NCBI GenBank assembly: GCA_029863665.1
Contig: JAOTUX010000080.1
Coordinates: 1 to 5,651, forward strand
Source: Candidatus Nitrosopumilus sp.
Lineage (GTDB): Archaea > Thermoproteota > Nitrososphaeria > Nitrososphaerales > Nitrosopumilaceae
Direction: 5' to 3'
DNA: 5,651 nucleotides
The stretch's first letter is position 1; the number at the start of each line of letters is the position of its first letter. The notes beneath the pieces were generated by a model. That model was not told the DNA's origin and did not search any database. It saw nothing but the letters and a program-made list of their open reading frames with translations. Below are positions 1-5,271 of the stretch, one piece after another. The position numbers were made by a program, and so were the translations under genes.

Positions 1-6
1 AGATCT

Positions 7-13
7 AAAAAAT
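7..13 (-). terminator. T-run directly after the methylthiotransferase stop
   Basis: On the minus strand, six T residues (7-12) follow one base after the TAA stop. This fits archaeal T-tract termination at the end of the two-gene unit, but sequence beyond the window edge would be needed to judge it. Confidence 0.35.
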
Positions 14-1282
14 TTAGCTTGAGATCTTTCCAAGTAAGGTGCTAGTAGTTGCATCTATAATCTCAACTGTATGCCATTGGCCAATGTCTACCCCATCCCG
101 TACAAAGACAGGCTTGTAGGTAAAGTTTCTTCCCTTGACCCCATCATCTGTTTTCTCATCAAATAGGACCCTGCCCCTCCAGCCGATCCACTTTTGGTTG
201 TTCTCTGTAGATATTTTGTTGATCTGCTCAAAAATGACTTTACTTCTTTGCTTGACTTCTGCAACATCAATCTGCTTCATCTCCGCAGCTTCTGTGCCTG
301 GTCTTGCACTGTATCTTGACAGGTTTACGACATCTGGCCTTGTCTCATCAAGCAGTCTCACTGTCTTCTCAAAGTCCTCTTTAGTTTCTGATGGAAAACC
401 TACTATGATGTCAGTTGAGATGGTAAAATTATCAAATCTCTCTTTTGCCTTCTTTACAATTTCCCTAAATGTACCTGATGTGTGACCTCTCTTCATGTCA
501 TGAAGTACCTTGTCGCTTCCGCTCTGTACTGGAACGTGGAGAAACTTGAAGACTTTGTCATTGTCATAGGATTCTATCAAATTCTCTTTGATTCTAGGCA
601 TGTACATTGGATTCATCATGCCTACTCTAATCATAAAATCATCTGGAATTTCTACAACTGCATTTACCAGTGATGGTAAGTCTGTTCCAATATCAAAACC
701 ATAACATCCATTATCAGTAGATGTAAGCCATACTTCCTTGCATCCTTCATTGACTTCTGTCTGAACTTGTCTTACAATATCTCCTAGTCTGTAACTTGAA
801 AGATCTCCCTTTGATAGTTTTGTCTGACAAAATGTACATTCACTCATACAACCACTTGCAATCTCTACAATTCCAACTGCCGGGTTTAGTCTTACTTTTG
901 GAAGCCCAACTTTTGATAAATCAGAGTCCTCTAACGCTATTTGCTTTCTTCCCTTTAGTGCTGAATCAATTACCTGGAGTGTCTTTCCTAATGAGTTTGG
1001 TCCAAGCATGCTTGCGTTTTCTGTAAATTTCTCAACAGTATTTTTCTCTGCCTTTGGAAGACATCCTGCTACCACTAGCGGTTTTGATTTTAATGATTTT
1101 ATTCTGTGAATCATTTTGTTTGCAGTTGCATCTTTAACAGAACATGTAACTACAATGTTCAAATCAGACTCTGAAGAATCTTCTACCAAAGTATGCCCTC
1201 CGTTTTGAATCAGTCCTGAAATCATTTCTGAATCTGCAAAGCTAGCAGAACATCCGTAAGCTTCTACAAAGATCTTTGCCAT
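14..1282 (-). CDS. tRNA t6A37 methylthiotransferase (archaeal MtaB/CDKAL1-type radical SAM enzyme)
   Basis: This cytoplasmic iron-sulfur enzyme probably converts t6A to ms2t6A at position 37 of tRNAs that read ANN codons, using radical SAM chemistry. The 422-residue protein has the three MiaB-family parts in order. An N-terminal UPF0004 domain has cysteines C11, C47 and C74, which would hold the auxiliary cluster. A radical SAM core has C145-x3-C149-x2-C152, followed by PVQSGSD (251-257), MKRGHT (263-268) and DIIVGFPSET (291-300). A C-terminal TRAM-like tRNA-binding region covers about 360-422. Length is normal for the family. The ATG lies 3 bases after the stop of the fumarase-like gene, so the two are probably cotranscribed and translationally coupled. 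Position 14 is Ser where bacterial MiaB proteins usually have Asn (CxxN). The subfamily (t6A- rather than i6A-specific) is inferred from archaeal origin. The C-terminal half is noticeably GC-richer than the neighbouring gene. Confidence 0.9.
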   Translation of the reverse strand: MAKIFVEAYGCSASFADSEMISGLIQNGGHTLVEDSSESDLNIVVTCSVKDATANKMIHRIKSLKSKPLVVAGCLPKAEKNTVEKFTENASMLGPNSLGKTLQVIDSALKGRKQIALEDSDLSKVGLPKVRLNPAVGIVEIASGCMSECTFCQTKLSKGDLSSYRLGDIVRQVQTEVNEGCKEVWLTSTDNGCYGFDIGTDLPSLVNAVVEIPDDFMIRVGMMNPMYMPRIKENLIESYDNDKVFKFLHVPVQSGSDKVLHDMKRGHTSGTFREIVKKAKERFDNFTISTDIIVGFPSETKEDFEKTVRLLDETRPDVVNLSRYSARPGTEAAEMKQIDVAEVKQRSKVIFEQINKISTENNQKWIGWRGRVLFDEKTDDGVKGRNFTYKPVFVRDGVDIGQWHTVEIIDATTSTLLGKISS

Positions 1283-1285
1283 AAT

Positions 1286-2647
1286 CTATCCGAACAAAGA
1301 ATCGATCTCTTTGTTACTCATTAATTTCTCTGCTACAACTAGCTCCCTTATTGTCTTACCAGTCTTTAGTGATTTCTTGAATAGTTCTGCAGACTTTAGG
1401 TATCCTATTTTTGGAGTTAACAATGTGACAATTACTGGACTGTTTTCAATATCTGCTTGTAGTTTTTCCCTGTTTGCAGTTAGTCCGTCAATAAGGTTTG
1501 CAGCAAATATTGGCAAAAAGTTCTTGAGCATATCTGTTGACTCTAACATACACTTTAGCATTCCAGGTAACATCACGTTTAGCTCAAACTGTCCACCTTG
1601 TGCAGCGTATGAGACTGATGTGTCATTTCCGATTATGTTAAAGCATATCATATTCATGCATTCAGCTAAAGATGGATTTACCTTTCCAGGCATAATTGAA
1701 GAACCTGCATGTACTGCTGGAATTCCAATCTCAGCTAATCCTGCAATTGGACCTGATGCCATTAATCTGATATCATTTGCAAGCTTGCCAACCTCTAATG
1801 CCAAGTTTCTCAGAGCACTTGATGTATTTGCAACTGCAAACTTGCTTTGCAAACTGTGCTGCATATCTTTTTCAGGTTTTAATGATAACTTGGATATCTT
1901 TGCAAGTTCTGATATGGCAATCTTTCTGTATCCTTTTGGTGTGTTTGCACCAGAACCTACTGCTGTTCCACCTAATGCAACGTTTTGCAATTCTTTTTGT
2001 GACAAAATGATTTGATCTCTTGCTTTGGTAATTGATGTTACATAAGCTGCAAATTCACTACCTAAGGTTACTGGCAATGCATCCATCAGATGTGTTCTTC
2101 CAATTTTCTTAAATGATGAGAATTGCTTTGCTTTTTTAGATAATGATTTTATTAAAACATCAATAGCTGGAATTGTCTCTTTAAGATTCATCAAAATTGC
2201 AACATGCATAGCAGTTGGATATGTATCGTTACTTGATTGTGACATGTTTACATGATCATTTGGATGTAGGAATTCGTATTGCCCTTTCTTTTTGTGTAAC
2301 ACTTCAAGTGCTACATTTGAAATGACTTCATTGGAATTCATGTTAAATGCTGTACCTGCACCAGAATTGATCATATCTACTACAAACTGGTCTACATGTT
2401 TTCCAGACAGTATCTTATCACATGCTGTAACTATTGCCTTTCCACGTTTTGCATCTATGACCTTAGTCTTCATGTTTGCAATTGCCGCAGATCGTTTAAT
2501 CATTACAAATGACTTGATTAAATTCTCATGACTTTTGTTTCCAGTTACATGGTATTGCTTGATTGCTCTTCCAGTAAATGCTCCATAATATGCGTCAGAT
2601 GGGATTTTAACTTTACCAAGTGAATCTTGATCTAATCTAAATTTCAT
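1286..2647 (-). CDS. fumC: Class II fumarate hydratase (fumarase/aspartase superfamily)
   Basis: This is a cytoplasmic, probably homotetrameric lyase that most likely interconverts fumarate and malate in central carbon metabolism. The 453-residue protein carries all superfamily motifs: SGAGT (95-99) with NMNSNE (102-107), HPNDHVN then QSSND (128-141), GRTH (183-186), GGTAVGSG (226-233) and the flexible catalytic loop GSSIMPGKVNP (315-325), with S316 as the expected catalytic serine and K322/N324 as binding residues. QSSND, PTAMHVA, GRTH and MPGK resemble fumarase. The start (DAYYG), GAGT in place of fumarase's GSGT, and the GQFELNVMLP segment also resemble aspartase, so aspartate ammonia-lyase is the main alternative. 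It is slightly shorter than E. coli FumC at the C-terminus. The first ATG (MKFRLDQDSLG) aligns with family N-termini. It is the first gene of a two-gene minus-strand unit with the methylthiotransferase and diverges from nirK. Confidence 0.88.
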   Translation of the reverse strand: MKFRLDQDSLGKVKIPSDAYYGAFTGRAIKQYHVTGNKSHENLIKSFVMIKRSAAIANMKTKVIDAKRGKAIVTACDKILSGKHVDQFVVDMINSGAGTAFNMNSNEVISNVALEVLHKKKGQYEFLHPNDHVNMSQSSNDTYPTAMHVAILMNLKETIPAIDVLIKSLSKKAKQFSSFKKIGRTHLMDALPVTLGSEFAAYVTSITKARDQIILSQKELQNVALGGTAVGSGANTPKGYRKIAISELAKISKLSLKPEKDMQHSLQSKFAVANTSSALRNLALEVGKLANDIRLMASGPIAGLAEIGIPAVHAGSSIMPGKVNPSLAECMNMICFNIIGNDTSVSYAAQGGQFELNVMLPGMLKCMLESTDMLKNFLPIFAANLIDGLTANREKLQADIENSPVIVTLLTPKIGYLKSAELFKKSLKTGKTIRELVVAEKLMSNKEIDSLFG

Positions 2648-2700
2648 ATTTTGATGAAACTATTCCCCATTATTCATTCTTTTCAGAAAATTTCATAATT
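2648..2700 (-). promoter_or_regulatory. Presumed promoter region of the fumC-methylthiotransferase unit
   Basis: This AT-rich stretch lies immediately upstream of the minus-strand fumarase-like gene and must carry its promoter if the divergent layout is real. No single TATA box stands out. Read on the minus strand, GAATAAT around 2669-2675 would suit a leaderless start, and AATTATGAAA around 2691-2700 would give a leader of roughly 20 bases. I cannot choose between them. Confidence 0.35.
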
Positions 2701-2720
2701 TCACACTATGTTGAGGGCAA

Positions 2721-2730
2721 TTATTATATA
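2721..2730 (+). promoter_or_regulatory. TATA box of nirK
   Basis: TTATTATATA is centred about 27 bases before the nirK ATG (2754). Archaeal transcription normally starts 25-27 bases downstream of the TATA centre, so the transcript would begin at or within a few bases of the start codon. No Shine-Dalgarno sequence precedes the ATG, which agrees with a leaderless mRNA. The purine-containing GAGGGCAA just upstream could serve as the BRE. Confidence 0.72.
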
Positions 2731-2753
2731 GGATTCATAAGTCACGGTGCTTA

Positions 2754-4166
2754 ATGAATAAGCGTGTTAGTATGCTTTTTACAGTTGCAGCAGTAGCTGT
2801 GCTAGGAGCAACCTTATTCGGAAGCACATACACACAAACCCAGATTGCTGGACAATCACTCGATATCGCTCAAATGGATGTCGATGTAATTGAACAAATC
2901 CATCAAATGGGTGGTTTAGAGCTTGTAATGCCTCAAGCATTCGCAGAAACTGATTGTGGTGTACTGGAACAAACTGGACGCAACGTAGTTGAGTTCAATT
3001 TGACTGGTGAAAGTGTTGAACTTCCAATTATGGGAGGAAAGACATTCAATGCTATGACCTTTAGTGGACAAGTCCCAGGACCAACACTAAGAGTCACACA
3101 AGGTGATGTCGTAAAAATGACACTTACAATTCCAGACGATGAAGTTACTGGACACGGTAACGACATGCACGCATCACAAATGTCAGCAAGTAACTTTGAA
3201 TCCGTTAATCCGGGTGAAACAAGTCAATACTGCTACATTGCAGAATCTGCTGGTGTTTTCAAATACCATTGTTCTGGTGTCAAATTAATTGGTATGGACC
3301 AACATGTTCTTTCCGGCATGTACGGAATTGCAATCGTTGATCCAGCTAATGGATACAAGAAATTAATGGTAGAGAAGACCAGTGGAAGTGGTGAATTAGA
3401 CAGACAGTTCTATGATGCAGATGCATTAGAATTTCAACTCCAATATAACCAAATGTACCTAACACCTGAAGGTAACTATGATGCAGGAGCAATGTTCAAA
3501 CATCATAACACTGCAACAGTTGTTAACGGAATGCAATTTGGATATGTACCAAACATGGCTCATAACTTGCTCGTCAAAGGTGACACAAACAAAAACATCT
3601 TTGTTGCACAACCATGGAATGGAATTGAACACAAGCAATACCAATCACAACTCTTGTTTGTTGAAAATGATCAACACGTGAGACTCTTTGTTGAAAACCA
3701 TGGTAACGAACCATTATTCTTCCACATTGTTGGAGAAATTTTGGATAGAGTTGTCCAAGGTAACAGAGTACAATCCGCAGCAACTGAAACATGGTTACTC
3801 GGTGGTTCACAAAACATGATTGTTGATTTAGTATTTGATGAACCAGGTGCATATGCAGCAGTAAATCATGACTATGCAGCAATTTACACTGGTGCAGCTA
3901 CAGTATTTGTAGCAGGTGACCCATTTGGCTTGAACCCAGTTCTAGTCGAGAAAGGAGTTATTCCAGCACCCGTAGCATCTTATGCATATGCTTTAGGCAA
4001 TCCAAGTGATGCTGTCCCACCAATGGGAATGAACAGTGTTGCTCATCCTGCCATAAACATTCATGGTTTAATGACTGATGAAGTAGCTTCTGAAATGCAA
4101 GCAAGTGGCGATTATGTCGCATTATGGGAAGTAATTCCTGTAGTTGCAGAAATCCTTACTTCTTGA
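2754..4166 (+). CDS. nirK: Copper-containing nitrite reductase (NirK-type two-domain multicopper oxidase), exported
   Basis: This protein probably reduces nitrite to nitric oxide outside the cytoplasmic membrane; archaeal ammonia-oxidizer NirK is a known group. The 470 residues comprise a signal peptide (basic NKR, hydrophobic core about 6-23), a pre-domain leader to about 65, cupredoxin domain 1 (about 75-197), cupredoxin domain 2 (about 220-388) and a C-terminal tail (about 390-470). Every NirK copper ligand is visible. Type 1 copper: H134, C173, H184, M189. Type 2 copper: H139, H172 and H372. Catalytic Asp and His are D137 and H324, matching Asp98 and His255 of the Alcaligenes faecalis enzyme. 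The Ile that packs over the type 2 copper there is V326 here. C173 to H184 is two residues longer than in the bacterial enzyme, and M189 to H324 is about 30 residues longer. A three-domain laccase is excluded by length and ligand pattern. A TATA box 26 bases upstream of the ATG implies a leaderless transcript. GC is higher than in the downstream gene, consistent with strong expression. Catalytic direction in vivo is inferred. Confidence 0.93.
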   Translation: MNKRVSMLFTVAAVAVLGATLFGSTYTQTQIAGQSLDIAQMDVDVIEQIHQMGGLELVMPQAFAETDCGVLEQTGRNVVEFNLTGESVELPIMGGKTFNAMTFSGQVPGPTLRVTQGDVVKMTLTIPDDEVTGHGNDMHASQMSASNFESVNPGETSQYCYIAESAGVFKYHCSGVKLIGMDQHVLSGMYGIAIVDPANGYKKLMVEKTSGSGELDRQFYDADALEFQLQYNQMYLTPEGNYDAGAMFKHHNTATVVNGMQFGYVPNMAHNLLVKGDTNKNIFVAQPWNGIEHKQYQSQLLFVENDQHVRLFVENHGNEPLFFHIVGEILDRVVQGNRVQSAATETWLLGGSQNMIVDLVFDEPGAYAAVNHDYAAIYTGAATVFVAGDPFGLNPVLVEKGVIPAPVASYAYALGNPSDAVPPMGMNSVAHPAINIHGLMTDEVASEMQASGDYVALWEVIPVVAEILTS

Positions 4167-4178
4167 TCTTTTAACATC

Positions 4179-4191
4179 TTTTTTTCTTTTT
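4179..4191 (+). terminator. T-tract terminator after nirK
   Basis: Seven T, one C, then five T begin 13 bases past the nirK stop codon, with no stem-loop ahead. Archaeal RNA polymerase terminates at such T-rich stretches, so this probably ends the nirK transcript before the separate serA promoter. Confidence 0.65.
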
Positions 4192-4203
4192 ATTATCTTA
4201 ATG

Positions 4204-4212
4204 AATTATATT
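4204..4212 (+). promoter_or_regulatory. TATA box of serA
   Basis: AATTATATT is centred about 27 bases before the serA ATG (4235), placing the expected transcription start at the start codon. There is no Shine-Dalgarno motif in between (the spacer is mostly T and C). Together with the upstream T-tract this indicates that serA is transcribed independently of nirK and as a leaderless mRNA. Confidence 0.7.
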
Positions 4213-4234
4213 CTGTATTTCATTTCCCTAGTTC

Positions 4235-5167
4235 ATGAGTTTTAATGAATCAGTACTGATATGTGATGAAGTAGATCCAATTTTAAATAAAATTTTGACA
4301 GATAACGGCTTGAAGGTTTCATATGAGCCAGAAATCACTCGTGATCAAATTTTAGAGAAAATTTCTAATTATGATATTGTAATTGTTAGAAGTAGAACTA
4401 CCATCACAAAAGAAATGATTGACAAAGCAGATAACTGTAAAATCATTGCACGTGTTGGTGTTGGATTAGATAATGTAGATCAAGAATCTGCCAAGGCAAA
4501 AAACATTCGTGTAATTAATGCAGTAGAGGGAGCGATGAATGCTGTAGCTGAATTAGTTTTAGGTTTGATGCTTTCTCTTGCAAGACAAACTGCCAGAGGT
4601 GATAGAGCAATAAGAAATGAAAAATGGCTCAAAAAAGAATTGAAAGGAACAGAACTTAGAGGAAAATATCTTGGAATTATTGGTTTGGGAAATATTGGAA
4701 AAAGACTGGGAAGACTCGCACGTGCACTCAACATGAATATTATTGGATATGATGTAGTTCCTATTGATGAGGAATTCTCAAAAGAAGTAGGTTTGATGAA
4801 GGCTGACTTGAATACCTTATTGCAAAGTTCTGATTATATCTCAATTCATGTTCCATTGTTGGATTCTACATACCATCTTTTGGATGCACAGAAAATATCT
4901 ACAATGAAAAAAACTGCAAAAATCATCAATACCTCTAGAGGTGGTGTTGTTGATGAGAACGCACTTTATGATGCCCTTAAAAATGACACTTTGGGAGGTG
5001 CAGCTTTAGATGTGTTTGAAAAAGAGCCTGCCATAGGAAACAAACTAGCAGAGTTGGATAATGTAATTTTAACACCTCATATAGGTGCGCAAACAAAAGA
5101 AGCTCAATCCTTGGCAGCAAACGTAATTGCTGAAAAGATCATCCAGATACTTCGTGGCGTAATCTAA
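4235..5167 (+). CDS. serA: D-3-phosphoglycerate dehydrogenase-like D-2-hydroxyacid dehydrogenase (short form, no ACT domain)
   Basis: This probably oxidizes 3-phosphoglycerate to 3-phosphohydroxypyruvate with NAD+, the first step of serine synthesis, in the cytoplasm. The 310-residue protein has the split substrate domain (about 1-98 and 285-310) and a central Rossmann domain. It shows RSR (52-54), GVGLDNVD (75-82), the nucleotide-binding GLGNIG (150-155), and D173 at the end of the following strand, the usual NAD preference marker. The catalytic triad is R235 (TSRGG), E264 (EKEP) and H282 (TPHIG), almost the same numbering as human PHGDH (R236/E265/H283). It stops just after the catalytic core, so it lacks the intervening and ACT domains through which many SerA proteins sense serine. 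The ATG follows a TATA box by about 26 bases and has no Shine-Dalgarno, indicating a leaderless mRNA. Another 2-hydroxyacid substrate such as glyoxylate cannot be excluded, but similarity to PHGDH around GTEL and TKEAQS favours SerA. Confidence 0.88.
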   Translation: MSFNESVLICDEVDPILNKILTDNGLKVSYEPEITRDQILEKISNYDIVIVRSRTTITKEMIDKADNCKIIARVGVGLDNVDQESAKAKNIRVINAVEGAMNAVAELVLGLMLSLARQTARGDRAIRNEKWLKKELKGTELRGKYLGIIGLGNIGKRLGRLARALNMNIIGYDVVPIDEEFSKEVGLMKADLNTLLQSSDYISIHVPLLDSTYHLLDAQKISTMKKTAKIINTSRGGVVDENALYDALKNDTLGGAALDVFEKEPAIGNKLAELDNVILTPHIGAQTKEAQSLAANVIAEKIIQILRGVI

Positions 5168-5173
5168 GTACAA

Positions 5174-5190
5174 TTTCTGCTTTATCTTTA
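5174..5190 (+). terminator. Possible T-rich terminator after serA
   Basis: Short T clusters (TTT, TTT, TTT broken by C, G and A) start 7 bases after the serA stop codon. They are weaker than the tract after nirK; a further TTTTT at 5241-5245 may help but overlaps the next gene's promoter region. Confidence 0.35.
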
Positions 5191-5222
5191 AAAATAAGTA
5201 AAAAACCTTGACTCATACGTGA

Positions 5223-5230
5223 TTAATTAT
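5223..5230 (+). promoter_or_regulatory. Candidate TATA box of the exported-protein gene
   Basis: TTAATTAT lies about 45 bases before the GTG start. A start site 25-27 bases downstream would fall near 5252-5255, giving a leader of about 17-20 bases that carries the Shine-Dalgarno at its 5' end. The TATA match is moderate. Confidence 0.45.
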
Positions 5231-5256
5231 CATCTTATTCTTTTTAACATCTATTC

Positions 5257-5262
5257 GGAGGT
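5257..5262 (+). promoter_or_regulatory. Shine-Dalgarno sequence GGAGGT for the GTG start
   Basis: GGAGGT is a six-base match to the anti-Shine-Dalgarno end of archaeal 16S rRNA and lies 9 bases before the GTG at 5272. It decides the start: the in-frame ATG at 5290 is 27 bases from it. The two upstream plus-strand genes have no such motif. Confidence 0.72.
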
Positions 5263-5271
5263 TAACATATC

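Noticed and set aside
1..27. Direct repeat AGATCT at 1-6 and 22-27
   Set aside because: Six-base matches this close are expected by chance, one copy lies in coding sequence, and there are no other signs of an insertion or attachment site.
135..485. 116-codon plus-strand open frame opposite the methylthiotransferase
   Set aside because: It lies wholly antisense to the conserved radical SAM and TRAM coding region and its Ser/Leu-rich translation is typical of a shadow frame.
1311..2015. 234-codon open frame on the plus strand inside the fumarase-like gene
   Set aside because: It is antisense to a gene with complete lyase motifs, has no TATA box or ribosome binding site at a suitable distance, and its translation shows no recognisable domain.
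3574..3882. 102-codon minus-strand open frame opposite nirK
   Set aside because: It covers the second cupredoxin domain, which is well conserved on the plus strand; the His/Gln/Leu-rich translation reflects reverse-complemented codons.
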